Shown here: piece after piece, positions 28,451 to 37,662 of the stretch
Layout of the letters: every line of letters starts with the position of its first letter
How positions within the stretch are numbered: the first letter of the stretch is position 1
Source: Zoogloea sp.
GTDB lineage: Bacteria > Pseudomonadota > Gammaproteobacteria > Burkholderiales > Rhodocyclaceae
Reading direction: 5' to 3'
Assembly: GCA_016703645.1 (NCBI GenBank)
Contig: JADJBR010000004.1
Span: 1-64,000 of the forward strand
Length of the DNA stretch: 64,000 nt
The notes under the pieces: model-generated
Told to the model about the DNA's origin: nothing
Seen by the model: only the letters and a program-made list of their open reading frames with translations
Database searches by the model: none
Program-made: the position numbers and the translations under genes

Positions 28451-29638
28451 ATGAAACCCATGCAGGGCGTGAAGGTGCTCGAACTCGGTACCTTGATCGC
28501 CGGGCCCTTTTGTACGCGCATCCTTGGGGAGTTCGGGGCGGATGTCGTCAAGGTGGAGTCGCCCGATGGCGGTGACCCGTTGCGCCAGTGGCGCAAGCTG
28601 CATCAGGGGACGTCCCTGTGGTGGTCGGTTCAGGCGCGCAACAAGAAATCCCTGACAGCCAATCTTAAGCACCCGGAGGGGCTGGCCATTGTTCGTCAGT
28701 TGGCGGCCGAGGCTGACATCGTGGTGGAGAACTTTCGCCCCGGCGTGCTCGAGAAGCTGGGGCTGGGCTGGGATGTGCTGTCGGCAGCGAATCCGGGGCT
28801 GGTGATGGTCCGCCTGTCTGGTTTTGGCCAGACCGGCCCCTACAAGGACAGGCCGGGCTTCGGGGCGATTGGCGAATCCATGGGAGGGTTGCGCTACATC
28901 ACCGGCTTTCCGGACCGGCCGCCGGTGCGCACGGGGATCTCCATCGGTGATTCGATTGCTGCGCTGTGGGCTGCGATTGGCGGCCTGATGGCCCTGCGGC
29001 ACCGGGAGGTGAATGGCGGCGTGGGCCAAGTGGTGGATGTGGCCCTCTATGAAGCGGTGTTTGCGATGATGGAGAGCATGGTGCCGGAGTTCGATGTGGC
29101 CGGCTTTGTGCGTGAGCGCACGGGCAACATCATGCCCGGCATCACGCCGTCCAATACCCATACCACCCGAGATGGGCGCCACATCATCATCGGCGGCAAT
29201 GGCGATGCGATCTTCAAGCGTCTGATGTTGGCTGTGGGCCGGCCTGATCTCGCTGACGATCCGGGCCTGGCCAGCAACGCGGGGCGGGATCTGCGGGCGA
29301 TCGAACTTTACGGGGTGATCGATGCCTGGGTGGCGGCCAGGGATGGAGACTGCGTGCTGGCTGCCCTGGAGGCGGCCGAGGTGCCGGCCAGTTCAGTTTA
29401 CTCTGTGGCCGATATGTTCCGTGACGCCCAGTTTGCGGCGCGGGGCATGCTTGAGCAGGCGACTCTGCCCGATGGCACGCCGATGCGGATCCCCGGTGTG
29501 GTGCCCAGACTCACTGAAACCCCGGGTTCAACCGAGTGGCTGGGGCCGGGACTGGGCGAACATACGGATGAACTCCTCGCCGGCCTCGGGTATAAGCCGG
29601 AGCGCATCGCTGCACTGCGGGCCGACGGGGCAATTTGA
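28451..29638 (+). CDS. CaiB/BaiF family CoA transferase
   Basis: A 395-residue family III CoA transferase, moving CoA between an acyl-CoA donor and a carboxylic acid. The N-terminal Rossmann-like part is [20 protein letters not shown] and [16 protein letters not shown], followed by [14 protein letters not shown] and [16 protein letters not shown]. The family catalytic aspartate fits Asp167 in SIGDSIAAL. The small domain has [18 protein letters not shown] and ends [28 protein letters not shown] precedes the ATG. The substrate cannot be told from sequence. It stands alone, divergent from the giant surface-protein gene, with a 238-base intergenic region between them. Confidence 0.9.
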   Translation: MKPMQGVKVLELGTLIAGPFCTRILGEFGADVVKVESPDGGDPLRQWRKLHQGTSLWWSVQARNKKSLTANLKHPEGLAIVRQLAAEADIVVENFRPGVLEKLGLGWDVLSAANPGLVMVRLSGFGQTGPYKDRPGFGAIGESMGGLRYITGFPDRPPVRTGISIGDSIAALWAAIGGLMALRHREVNGGVGQVVDVALYEAVFAMMESMVPEFDVAGFVRERTGNIMPGITPSNTHTTRDGRHIIIGGNGDAIFKRLMLAVGRPDLADDPGLASNAGRDLRAIELYGVIDAWVAARDGDCVLAALEAAEVPASSVYSVADMFRDAQFAARGMLEQATLPDGTPMRIPGVVPRLTETPGSTEWLGPGLGEHTDELLAGLGYKPERIAALRADGAI

Positions 29639-29729
29639 TGCGCGTATCTCATACGCCGACATACTGCTACTCGGGCAGGTCCTCAAGCCGCGTTATCATC
29701 GGGGCATCAACCTTCCACTGGAACAGTGC

Positions 29730-30749
29730 ATGCCTACCATCCTCGTGACCGGCGGCGCCGGCTATATCGGCTCGCATACCTGCGTCGAACTTCTTGGCGC
29801 AGGCTATGACGTGGTCGTCATCGATAATTTCTGCAATAGCAAGCCCGAGGCTCTCCGGCGGGTCGAAGACATTGCTGGCCGCAAGCTGCTCGCCTTCTAC
29901 AGTGCCGACGTTCGCGACAAGAGGGCTCTGCGCGACTTGTTCAAGGCCCATGCCATCGACGCGGTGATCCACTTCGCAGCCCTCAAGGCGGTGGGCGAAT
30001 CCGTTGCCAAGCCCTTGATGTACTACGACAACAACATTGCCGGTACGGTGGCGCTGACCGAGGTCATGGGGGAAGCGGGGGTCAAGTCGCTGGTGTTCAG
30101 TTCGTCGGCCACGGTGTACGGTGACCCGGCCAGCGTGCCGATCCGCGAGGATTTTCCCACCGGCCCCACCAACCCTTACGGGCGCACCAAGTGGATGATG
30201 GAGTTCGTGTTGTCGGATCTGGCGGCGGCGGACCCGGCGTGGCGGGTGGCGCTCCTGCGCTATTTCAATCCGGTGGGGGCGCACGCCAGCGGGCGCATTG
30301 GGGAGGATCCGAACGGGCTGCCCAACAACCTGATGCCCTTCGTCAGCCAGGTGGCTGTGGGGCGCCTGCCGCAGCTGCGTGTGTTCGGTGGTGACTATCC
30401 CACTCCTGATGGTACCGGGGTGCGGGACTACATCCACGTGGTCGATCTGGCCGTGGGGCATGTGGCGGCGGTGCGACGGCTGACGGAACGCCCCGGTGTG
30501 CTGACGGTCAACCTGGGTACGGGGCGTGGCTACAGCGTCATCGAGGTGGTCAAGGCCTTCGAGAAGGCCAGCGGTCGCCCGGTGCCCTACGAGATCGTGG
30601 CCCGCCGCCCCGGCGACGTGGCCCAGTGCTACGCAGAGCCAAGCCTGGCCGAGGAGGAGCTGGGCTGGCGTGCAAGCCGTGGTATCGATGAAATGTGCGC
30701 CGATTCCTGGCGCTGGCAGAGTTCCAATCCCCAGGGGTATACCGATTGA
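29730..30749 (+). CDS. galE: UDP-glucose 4-epimerase
   Basis: A 339-residue extended short-chain dehydrogenase interconverting UDP-glucose and UDP-galactose. NAD-binding GGAGYIGSH is near residue 8; [27 protein letters not shown] and FSSSATVYG follow; the catalytic tyrosine and lysine are in [11 protein letters not shown]. The C-terminal substrate domain has [19 protein letters not shown] and [14 protein letters not shown]. It supplies sugar nucleotides for surface polysaccharide. Its stop overlaps the TTG start of the next gene (TTGA). Confidence 0.96.
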   Translation: MPTILVTGGAGYIGSHTCVELLGAGYDVVVIDNFCNSKPEALRRVEDIAGRKLLAFYSADVRDKRALRDLFKAHAIDAVIHFAALKAVGESVAKPLMYYDNNIAGTVALTEVMGEAGVKSLVFSSSATVYGDPASVPIREDFPTGPTNPYGRTKWMMEFVLSDLAAADPAWRVALLRYFNPVGAHASGRIGEDPNGLPNNLMPFVSQVAVGRLPQLRVFGGDYPTPDGTGVRDYIHVVDLAVGHVAAVRRLTERPGVLTVNLGTGRGYSVIEVVKAFEKASGRPVPYEIVARRPGDVAQCYAEPSLAEEELGWRASRGIDEMCADSWRWQSSNPQGYTD

Positions 30750-31135
30750 GCAAAGAAGATCTGCCCGTGAGTGACGCCCTGAATGTGCTCGGCGGCCCTC
30801 TGCTGGCCTGCAGCTATGACCCCTTGACCGGCTGGATGCGGACGGGGTGCTGTGAGTCCGACCCCGATGATCTCGGTCGCCATCATGTGTGCGTGAAGGT
30901 GACGGCCGAGTTCCTCAAGTTCAGCGCCCTGCGCGGCAATGACCTGTCCACGCCGCGTCCGGAGTATCGATTTGCCGGTCTCAAGCCCGGTGATCGCTGG
31001 TGCCTGTGCGCCCTGCGCTGGCGCGAGGCCTGGGAGGCCGGTGCGGCGCCCCCCGTGGTGCTGGCGGCAACCCATATGGCTGCACTTGAGGTGATTCCCT
31101 TCGATGCCCTGCGGCGTCACGCCCACGAGGGTTGA
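30746..31135 (+). CDS. DUF2237 family protein
   Basis: A 129-residue member of the DUF2237 family of unknown function. The typical sequence [24 protein letters not shown] is followed by [35 protein letters not shown] and [13 protein letters not shown]. Several conserved cysteines and histidines suggest metal or redox chemistry, but this is not established. The TTG start at 30746 is chosen for the AGGGG site eight bases before it and the four-base overlap with galE; a GTG at 30767 would give a 122-residue protein starting just before the conserved region. Confidence 0.78.
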   Translation: MSKEDLPVSDALNVLGGPLLACSYDPLTGWMRTGCCESDPDDLGRHHVCVKVTAEFLKFSALRGNDLSTPRPEYRFAGLKPGDRWCLCALRWREAWEAGAAPPVVLAATHMAALEVIPFDALRRHAHEG

Positions 31136-31163
31136 TCGTCGGCAAGCCGGTGAGCGATGCCTA

Positions 31164-31190
31164 CTCCCCCGCGGGCCACGCGGCGGGGAG
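31164..31190. terminator. Hairpin between convergent genes
   Basis: CTCCCCCGC and GCGGCGGGGAG flank a seven-base loop between the DUF2237 gene and the convergent dacB-like gene. There is no long T-run; it is probably a transcript end for one or both. Confidence 0.4.
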
Positions 31191-31195
31191 AGGCT

Positions 31196-32617
31196 TTACT
31201 GTCCTGCCACCCACTCCAGCAATGCATCCTGGGTGTCCCGGGCGGCGCCCGCGTTGGGGTGGTTGATCATCAGCACCACCACGTAACGTCGGCCGCTGGC
31301 ACCGAGTACGTAGCCAGCGAGGCTGCGGACACCGTCGAGGGTGCCGGTCTTGATGTGGGCCGCACCGGCGCTGGGGCTGTTGGCCACACGGCGTCGCGCG
31401 GTGCCATCCCGGCCGGCAATGGGGAGTGAGGACACCAGCTCGGGCATTGTCCGGCTGCGCCAGGCGGCCTGCAGCAACTGCCCGAGGCTGCGGGCCGTGA
31501 TCCGCTCCCTTCGCGACAGGCCGGCACCGTTTTCAATGACCAGTCCGTCCGTGGTGATGCCGGCGGCCTTCAGGCTGGCTTCGACGACCCGCGCTCCCGC
31601 CTCCGCCGAGTCTCGCCCCGGTTCTGCCTGGGCGCCGAGGGTGGCCAGCACGTGGCGGGCGATGACGTTGTTCGACCATTTGTTCATGTCCCGCAGGACT
31701 TCCGGCAGGGCGGGGGAGCTGGACTCCACCAGGAGCGGTGCGTCGGGGGGCAGGCTGCCGTCGCGGAAGCGGCCCCCGATCTCGCCACCCAGCTCGCGCC
31801 ACAGGGTGCGGAACAGGCCCTCAAACAGGCGCTCCGGGGGCAGGGGGGCAAGGTTCCAGTCAAAACCGGCCGTACAGCTCGGGGGCAGGGCGCCCTCCAG
31901 GACCAGTACGGTGCTACCGCCACCGTCCCGGGTGCTGGCGCTGAGCTGGCTGGCGGGGTCGGAGCAGGCGCCCTGGGTGCTCCTGCGGATGCGGTTGTCG
32001 ATGAGCAGCCCGGCTGGCGGAAGGTCGAGCGAGGCCCGGGCGCCCGTGGGGGTCGGTTCCAGGCGCAAGGGGATCGATCCGTAGTCCACGTTCAGGGCGC
32101 TGGCGCCGACGTTGTAGGGCCGGAGGGGGCGTTGATCGAAGGCGCCGGGGTCGTGGGGCGGAAGCTTGAAGTGGCTTCTGTCGATCAGCACGTCACCGTC
32201 GATGCGCCGGATGCCCCGCGAGCGCAGTTCGCGCAGCATCAGCCACAGGCGCTCCCGGGACAGGCGGGGGTCGCCACCACCGGCGACGTAAAGGTCGCCT
32301 CCAAGGGCGCCGTCGCGGATCGGGCCGGCTGCCGCCAGGCGGGTCTTCCAGGTGAAGGTCGGGCCGAGCTGGTCGAGGGCGGCGAAGGTGGTGACCAGCT
32401 TCATCACCGATGCGGGATTCATCGGTTCCGAGATCCGGTGGCTCATCGTCGTGGCGCCGCTGTCCACCTCCTGTACCAGCAGGCTCGTTGCCGAGCGAGG
32501 TATGCCGGCCCGGGCCAGGCTGCTGTCGAGACTCGCCGGCCAGAGATCGGGCGATGTGGCCGCGGAGGTGGCGGTGGCCAGGGCCATCAGGATCAAAAAG
32601 GTGGGGGCGGCGGGCAT
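31196..32617 (-). CDS. dacB: D-alanyl-D-alanine carboxypeptidase/endopeptidase (PBP4, peptidase S13)
   Basis: A 473-residue periplasmic peptidase of the PBP4 family, trimming the terminal D-Ala and cutting peptide cross-links in peptidoglycan. A signal peptide (LILMALATATSA) is followed by the three serine-acylase motifs: SxxK in NPASVMKLV (Ser70, Lys73), SNN in NKWSNNVIARH, and KTG in AHIKTGTLDG. A large insert between the first two motifs is typical of S13 enzymes and includes SALNVDYGSIPL. It ends in LLEWVAGQ. The gene is intact and monocistronic, convergent with the DUF2237 gene and divergent from petA. Confidence 0.93.
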   Translation of the reverse strand: MPAAPTFLILMALATATSAATSPDLWPASLDSSLARAGIPRSATSLLVQEVDSGATTMSHRISEPMNPASVMKLVTTFAALDQLGPTFTWKTRLAAAGPIRDGALGGDLYVAGGGDPRLSRERLWLMLRELRSRGIRRIDGDVLIDRSHFKLPPHDPGAFDQRPLRPYNVGASALNVDYGSIPLRLEPTPTGARASLDLPPAGLLIDNRIRRSTQGACSDPASQLSASTRDGGGSTVLVLEGALPPSCTAGFDWNLAPLPPERLFEGLFRTLWRELGGEIGGRFRDGSLPPDAPLLVESSSPALPEVLRDMNKWSNNVIARHVLATLGAQAEPGRDSAEAGARVVEASLKAAGITTDGLVIENGAGLSRRERITARSLGQLLQAAWRSRTMPELVSSLPIAGRDGTARRRVANSPSAGAAHIKTGTLDGVRSLAGYVLGASGRRYVVVLMINHPNAGAARDTQDALLEWVAGQ

Positions 32618-32820
32618 CTGGGATGGGGAAAAGCGGCGGAATCGGTACCGGATTATGCCTCCCCTGTCATGCCGTGAGCCTGTTGCAGTGCGAAATGCGA
32701 AGGCTTCGTGGGGGGCTTTTCGCGCCTTTTTGGTGCCTTCCGAGAATGCAGGATTACGATAATTCCCAATGCTGGCGCGGGTTTAGCTCACTAGCCCTTT
32801 TTTTGGGTAAGGGTTTTCGC

Positions 32821-32826
32821 TATACT
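32821..32826 (+). promoter_or_regulatory. Likely -10 element of the petABC operon
   Basis: TATACT lies 56 bases upstream of petA, downstream of a T-rich stretch (CCCTTTTTTTGGG). The -35 element is unclear. Confidence 0.35.
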
Positions 32827-32882
32827 CCGCAGGTTTTCCGTATTGCGATCTTCGAAGTCTCTTTTATTGAGGTTAGTGGGCC

Positions 32883-33476
32883 ATGAGCGTGGATCAAAAA
32901 GTGGATGCAGGTCGGCGCCAGCTATTGCTGGTGACATCGGCTGCGGGGGGGGTGGCTGCTGCGGCGGCTGCCGTACCGTTTGTCGCGAGCCTGACACCTT
33001 CCGAGCGAGCAAAGGCAGCCGGTGCGCCGGTTGAAGTGGATATCAGCAAGCTGGCGCCGGGTCAGATGATGACCGTCGAGTGGCGTGGCAAGCCGGTGTG
33101 GATCATCAATCGTACCAAGGAGATGCTGGACTCCCTGAAGAAGACCGAGGGTGAAGTCAGCGATCCGGCCTCCGACAAGCCGATGCAGCCGGAGTACGCC
33201 AAGAACGAAACCCGTTCGATCAAGCCGGAGATCCTCGTGGCGGTCGGCATTTGTACCCACCTGGGGTGCTCGCCGTCCGACAAGTTCAAGACCGGTGCCG
33301 AAAGCGGCGTTGCCGCCGACTGGCCGGGTGGTTTCCTGTGCCCCTGTCACGGCTCCACCTTCGACATGGCCGGCCGGGTTTACAAGAGCAAACCCGCACC
33401 GGACAACCTTGAGATCCCGCCGCACAAGTATGTGGCCGATACCAAGATCGTGATCGGCGAAGACGGAAAGGCATAA
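32883..33476 (+). CDS. petA: Ubiquinol-cytochrome c reductase iron-sulfur (Rieske) subunit
   Basis: A 197-residue Rieske protein of the cytochrome bc1 complex, which takes one electron from ubiquinol at the Qo site and passes it to cytochrome c1. The N-terminus has a twin-arginine signal anchor (AGRRQLLLVTSAAGGVAA) that keeps it attached to the periplasmic side. The 2Fe-2S cluster motifs are CTHLGC and CPCHGS. The insertion after the first motif (SPSDKFKTGAESGVAADWP) is typical of proteobacteria. It is first in petABC, with three bases before petB. Confidence 0.97.
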   Translation: MSVDQKVDAGRRQLLLVTSAAGGVAAAAAAVPFVASLTPSERAKAAGAPVEVDISKLAPGQMMTVEWRGKPVWIINRTKEMLDSLKKTEGEVSDPASDKPMQPEYAKNETRSIKPEILVAVGICTHLGCSPSDKFKTGAESGVAADWPGGFLCPCHGSTFDMAGRVYKSKPAPDNLEIPPHKYVADTKIVIGEDGKA

Positions 33477-33479
33477 ACG

Positions 33480-34745
33480 ATGACCACCAAAGCTCAAGCG
33501 GTAATCGACTGGGTTGACGAGCGTTTCCCGCTGACGTCTTCCATCAAGGGGCACCTCACCGAGTACTACGCCCCCAAGAATTTCAACTTCTGGTACTTCT
33601 TCGGTTCCCTGGCCCTGCTGGTCCTGGTGATCCAGATCGTCACCGGCATCTTCCTGGTGATGCACTACAAGCCCGACGCCTCCCTGAACGCCGCCGGCGT
33701 GCCGGTGGCCTTTGCGTCCGTCGAGTACATCATGCGTGATGTTCCCGGCGGCTGGCTGATCCGCTACATGCACTCCACCGGCGCTTCGGCGTTCTTCATC
33801 GTGGTGTACCTGCACATGTTCCGCGGCCTGCTCTACGGTTCCTACCGCAAGCCCCGCGAGCTGATCTGGATCTTCGGCACCCTGATCTTCCTGGCGCTGA
33901 TGGCTGAAGCCTTCATGGGCTATCTGCTGCCCTGGGGCCAGATGTCCTTCTGGGGCGCCCAGGTGATCGTTAACCTGTTCTCGGCGATCCCCGTGATCGG
34001 CCCCGATCTCTCCGTGGTGATCCGCGGTGACTTCGTTGTGTCCGACGCGACCCTGAACCGCTTCTTCTCCTTCCACGTCATCGCCGTGCCGCTGATCCTC
34101 ATCGGTCTGGTGGCTGCCCACATCGTTGCCCTGCACGAAGTCGGCTCCAACAATCCGGATGGCGTCGAGATCAAGAAGAAGAAGGGGGCCGATGGTCATC
34201 CGCTGGATGGCATCCCGTTCCACCCCTACTACACCGTCAAGGATATCGTGGGCGTGGTGGGCTTCCTGATCGTCTTCTCCTTCATCGTGTTCTTCGCACC
34301 TGAAGGCGGCGGCTACTTCCTGGAGTTCAACAACTTCATTCCGGCCGACCCCCTGAAGACCCCGCCGCACATTGCGCCGGTGTGGTACTTCACGCCCTTC
34401 TACTCGATCCTGCGTGCGGTGACCTATCCGCTGTTCGGTATCGATGCGAAGTTCTGGGGTGTTGTCGCCATGGGGGCTGCGGTGGTGATCATTGCCTTCC
34501 TGCCGTGGTTGGACCGTAGCCCGGTGAAGTCGATCCGCTACAAGGGCGGTCTGTTCAAGGCCATCCTGGCCGTGTTCATCGTGGCCTTCTTCATCCTCGG
34601 CTACCTCGGCGTTCTGCCCCCCACCCCGGGCCGCACCCTGGTGTCCCAGATCTGCTCGGTGATCTACTTCGGCTTCTTCCTGCTGATGCCGTGGTACTCC
34701 AAGATGGACAAGTGCAAGCCCGAGCCTGATCGGGTGACCGGTTAA
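33480..34745 (+). CDS. petB: Cytochrome b of the bc1 complex
   Basis: A 421-residue cytochrome b with eight predicted membrane helices, carrying the two b haems and the Qo and Qi quinone sites. The haem ligand pairs appear as HSTGASAFFIVVYLH and, in the fourth helix, HVIAVPLILIGLVAAH. The Qo-site PEWY motif reads PVWY (IAPVWYFTPFYS), a change found in some bacteria. The insert after LHEVGSNNPDGVEIKKKKG is typical of betaproteobacteria. Its stop overlaps the first possible petC start by one base. Confidence 0.97.
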   Translation: MTTKAQAVIDWVDERFPLTSSIKGHLTEYYAPKNFNFWYFFGSLALLVLVIQIVTGIFLVMHYKPDASLNAAGVPVAFASVEYIMRDVPGGWLIRYMHSTGASAFFIVVYLHMFRGLLYGSYRKPRELIWIFGTLIFLALMAEAFMGYLLPWGQMSFWGAQVIVNLFSAIPVIGPDLSVVIRGDFVVSDATLNRFFSFHVIAVPLILIGLVAAHIVALHEVGSNNPDGVEIKKKKGADGHPLDGIPFHPYYTVKDIVGVVGFLIVFSFIVFFAPEGGGYFLEFNNFIPADPLKTPPHIAPVWYFTPFYSILRAVTYPLFGIDAKFWGVVAMGAAVVIIAFLPWLDRSPVKSIRYKGGLFKAILAVFIVAFFILGYLGVLPPTPGRTLVSQICSVIYFGFFLLMPWYSKMDKCKPEPDRVTG

Positions 34746-35503
34746 TGAGAATGAAAGCCATGAAAAAACTTTTGACGTCTCTCCTGTTCGCGCCGCTGCT
34801 TGCCTTTGCAAGCGGGGCCGAGCTGCACCTGGACAAGGCTCCGGTGTCCACCGACCCGGCAGCGCTGCAGAACGGCGCGAAGCTCTTCGTCAATTACTGC
34901 CTGAACTGCCACGGCGCCAGCTACATGCGCTACAACCGGCTGCAGCAGATCGGTTTGTCCGAGCAGATGATCAAGGACAACCTGATGTTCACCGCCGACA
35001 AGGTCGGTGAGCCGATGCGTATCGCCATGCAGCGTGACGAGGCCAAGGCCTGGTTCGGTGCTGCGCCGCCGGATCTCACCGTGATCTCCCGTTCCCGTGC
35101 TTCCGAGTTCGGTAGCGGTGCTGACTGGCTGTACACCTACCTGCGCAGCTTCTACCGTGACAGCGAACGGCCGACCGGCTGGAACAACGTGGTTTTCGAG
35201 AACGTGGGCATGCCCCATGTCCTCTACGAACTGCAAGGCGAGCAGATTGCCAAGGTGACCGAGAAGGATGACGGCCATGGCGGCAAGGCCAAGGAAATCT
35301 CCCTTGAGTTGGCCAAGCCGGGCAAGATGTCCAAGGATGAGTACGACAAGGCGACCGCCGATCTCGTCTCCTATCTGGTGTGGATGGGCGAGCCGATGGC
35401 CAACACGCGCAAGAGCATCGGTACCGCCGTGATCGCCTTCCTGGGCGTGCTTTTTGTTCTTTCCTATCTTCTGAAGAAGAACTACTGGAAGGACATTCAC
35501 TGA
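34745..35503 (+). CDS. petC: Cytochrome c1
   Basis: A 252-residue membrane-anchored cytochrome c1, electron acceptor from the Rieske protein. Signal peptide MKKLLTSLLFAPLLAFASGA, the c-type haem motif CLNCH near residue 50, and a probable methionine ligand region further on (VGMPHVL). A C-terminal anchor helix (AVIAFLGVLFVLSYLL) ends in a lysine-rich tail. Starts at 34745, 34751 and 34760 are all possible; the last begins exactly at the signal peptide. Confidence 0.96.
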   Translation: MRMKAMKKLLTSLLFAPLLAFASGAELHLDKAPVSTDPAALQNGAKLFVNYCLNCHGASYMRYNRLQQIGLSEQMIKDNLMFTADKVGEPMRIAMQRDEAKAWFGAAPPDLTVISRSRASEFGSGADWLYTYLRSFYRDSERPTGWNNVVFENVGMPHVLYELQGEQIAKVTEKDDGHGGKAKEISLELAKPGKMSKDEYDKATADLVSYLVWMGEPMANTRKSIGTAVIAFLGVLFVLSYLLKKNYWKDIH

Positions 35504-35550
35504 TAGGCGGAAGGTTTCGCCGATGCAGTCACTTGCCGTCACTGAGCAAG

Positions 35551-35579
35551 ACGCACCACGCGCCCGTCGCGTGGTGCGT
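35551..35579. terminator. Hairpin between petC and sspA
   Basis: Perfect 12-bp stem ACGCACCACGCG / CGCGTGGTGCGT with a five-base loop, 47 bases after petC and 30 before sspA. There is no T-run, so it could be an attenuator, an RNA-end stabiliser or a weak terminator. Confidence 0.4.
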
Positions 35580-35609
35580 GATTCCGAGTATCCGTGGGGT
35601 AACACAACG

Positions 35610-36206
35610 ATGATGAATTTGTATTCCGGAACGACAGATCCTTTCAGTCACCGGTGCCGTATCGTGCTCTTTGAAAAGGGCATGGATTTCCAGGTGATTG
35701 ATGTCGATCTCTTCAACAAGCCGGAAGACATCGCCGTCATCAACCCGTACAACCGGGTTCCTGTGCTGGTTGATCGTGATCTGGTGCTCTATGAGTCCAA
35801 CATCATCAACGAGTACATCGACGAGCGTTTCCCGCATCCGCAACTCATGCCGCCCGACCCGATCATGCGTGCCCGGGCCCGTCAATTGCTGCATACCTTC
35901 GAACTCGAGCTGTTCTCCCATATCGAAGCCCTTGAGAAGAACCCCAAGGGTGCCGAGAAGGAGAGAGCCCATGTTCGCGATCAGCTAACCCAACTGGCGC
36001 CGATCTTCACCAAGCAGAAGTTCCTGCTGGGCGAGGAGTTTTCGATGCTGGATGTGGCGATCGCCCCCTTGCTTTGGCGGCTTGACCACTATGGTATCGA
36101 GCTTCCGCGTTCGGCCGCGCCGCTGATGAAGTACGCGGAGCGCATTTTCAGCCGTCAGGGTTTCATCGATGCGATGACCCCGTCGGAGAAGGTCATGCGC
36201 CGCTGA
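35610..36206 (+). CDS. sspA: Stringent starvation protein A
   Basis: A 198-residue glutathione-S-transferase-fold protein that binds RNA polymerase and supports starvation and acid responses. The thioredoxin-like N-terminal half shows MNLYSGTTDPFSHRCRIVLF and NPYNRVPVLVDRDLVLYES. The helical C-terminal half has FLLGEEFSMLDVAIAPLLWR. It directly follows petABC, and sspB comes next, the standard order in betaproteobacteria. ATG at 35610 or 35613 (tandem ATG). Confidence 0.94.
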   Translation: MMNLYSGTTDPFSHRCRIVLFEKGMDFQVIDVDLFNKPEDIAVINPYNRVPVLVDRDLVLYESNIINEYIDERFPHPQLMPPDPIMRARARQLLHTFELELFSHIEALEKNPKGAEKERAHVRDQLTQLAPIFTKQKFLLGEEFSMLDVAIAPLLWRLDHYGIELPRSAAPLMKYAERIFSRQGFIDAMTPSEKVMRR

Positions 36207-36220
36207 GTCGGTGTCAAAAA

Positions 36221-36250
36221 CCAGGGCCGTGCTTTGCCGCACGGCCCTGG
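36221..36250. terminator. Hairpin between sspA and sspB
   Basis: Perfect 12-bp stem CCAGGGCCGTGC / GCACGGCCCTGG with a six-base loop. An A-run precedes it, so the U-tract would be on the minus strand only. Confidence 0.45.
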
Positions 36251-36314
36251 TCACCACCTGATATCCCCTACCTGTGGCCCCGCTTTTGGCCCCTTTCGCT
36301 TGAAGGTTTCGGTC

Positions 36315-36761
36315 ATGAGTGAAATCTCTACCAAGCCCTATCTGATTCGTGCCATTCACGAATGGTGCGTTGACCAGGGGCTTACGCCTTACCTTGCCGT
36401 GGCGGTTGATGGCCGTACCATGGTGCCGCGCAGCTTTGTCCAGGACGGCCAGATTGTTCTCAATATCGGCCCGGATGCGACTCAGAGCCTCGTCATGGGT
36501 AACGAACTCATCGCCTTTCAGGCTCGTTTCAGTGGTGTAGTGCAGAACATCTCCGTCCCGGTGGATAACGTTTCGGCCATCTATGCCCGGGAGAACGGAC
36601 ACGGGATGGCCTTCGAGCTGGTTCCGGCGCTTGACCATGGGGGTGAGGAGGTGCCGACGTCCATGGAGCTGACGGAGTTGTCGGATGATTCTCCGGAATT
36701 GGAACCACCTCCCGATCCCGGTAAGGGCGGGCTTCGCAGTCATCTCAAACTGGTCAAGTAG
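36315..36761 (+). CDS. sspB: ClpXP protease specificity-enhancing factor SspB
   Basis: A 148-residue adaptor that delivers ssrA-tagged and other substrates to ClpXP. The folded part (about 1-110) contains KPYLIRAIHEWCVDQGLTPY, VLNIGPDATQSLVMGNE and ISVPVDNVSAIYARENG. An acidic flexible linker is followed by the C-terminal ClpX-binding peptide GGLRSHLKLVK, which matches the conserved RPxLRVVK-like tail. Confidence 0.93.
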   Translation: MSEISTKPYLIRAIHEWCVDQGLTPYLAVAVDGRTMVPRSFVQDGQIVLNIGPDATQSLVMGNELIAFQARFSGVVQNISVPVDNVSAIYARENGHGMAFELVPALDHGGEEVPTSMELTELSDDSPELEPPPDPGKGGLRSHLKLVK

Positions 36762-36989
36762 TCTCCTGAGCGCTTAGTCCATCTACAGCGCGACCCGAAT
36801 TGGCCCCCGTTGTGCTCGCCGTACCCCTTGTACTGCTGCGTGTTTCTCGGCGCGGGGTCGAAACGCTCTCCACGATTTCTTCACGCGCGCGGAGCGGGGT
36901 CAGCGCGGCGGAGCTTGATCTGGCTCAGGGTGACGTGTCTCGACAGGGTTTATCGTAGTTCGCAATTCATTTTCTTGAGGAATTCCCCC

Positions 36990-37478
36990 ATGGCTGCCAT
37001 GGAATGGACTGACAAGCTGGCGCTCGGACAGGTACAGATGGACGACACGCACCGGGAGTTCGTGGATGCTTACAATCGTCTCCTGTCGACCTCGGGGGAA
37101 GCGCTGCTGGTCGAAATGGATGCATTCATTGCCCATACGGTGGAGCATTTCGATCAGGAAAATCGCTGGATGGCGTTGATCGGTTTTCCGGGGTGCCACA
37201 AGGCCGAGCATGATCGTGTGCTGGCGGTATGCAACGACGTTCGCAAGCGGATGGCGCTTGGCGACACGGCGCTCGGACGCCAGCTACTACAGGAGCTGCC
37301 GATCTGGTTTGATAACCACGTGGCAACCATGGATTCCGCTTTGGCGGCCTACATCGAGGCCGTGGGTTTCGACGTTCAGACCGGCGAGATCCGCAAGCCG
37401 CCCCAGGATAGCTGTGAAGACGGTTCTTCCGGCTGCTGCACACCGCCGGTTCTCAGCCCCGACAGCCAGGCAGCGTGA
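36990..37478 (+). CDS. Bacteriohemerythrin with cysteine-containing tail
   Basis: A 162-residue hemerythrin-domain protein binding O2 at a di-iron site. All seven usual ligands appear: His in DDTHREF, His and Glu in HFDQE, two His in HKAEH, and His and Asp in NHVATMD. The domain ends near residue 133 and is followed by a short tail with one cysteine and a CC pair (CEDGSSGCC). This tail is not part of the standard domain and might bind metal or form disulfides. Possible roles are oxygen supply or sensing. It stands alone, with 228 bases of apparently noncoding DNA before it. Confidence 0.92.
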   Translation: MAAMEWTDKLALGQVQMDDTHREFVDAYNRLLSTSGEALLVEMDAFIAHTVEHFDQENRWMALIGFPGCHKAEHDRVLAVCNDVRKRMALGDTALGRQLLQELPIWFDNHVATMDSALAAYIEAVGFDVQTGEIRKPPQDSCEDGSSGCCTPPVLSPDSQAA

Positions 37479-37662
37479 TTCCGCTCCTGCCCTTGCAGGG
37501 GCAGGAGGCCAACCCCGCCGGGCCTTGGCCTGACGGGGAATCCGCGCGTCCCTGTGCGCTGGTGTTGCTGCACTTGGCGGGTTGGCAAGTTGCTTCCAGG
37601 CGCTAAAGTCCTTGGCTAGTGTGACGATATGACAGGCACTGAATTCCGCCGGTGGTCATGCA

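Noticed and set aside
36762..36989. Possible tRNA or small RNA before the hemerythrin gene
   Set aside because: No cloverleaf or TψC-like GTTCGAATC sequence was found; no other RNA signature is visible.
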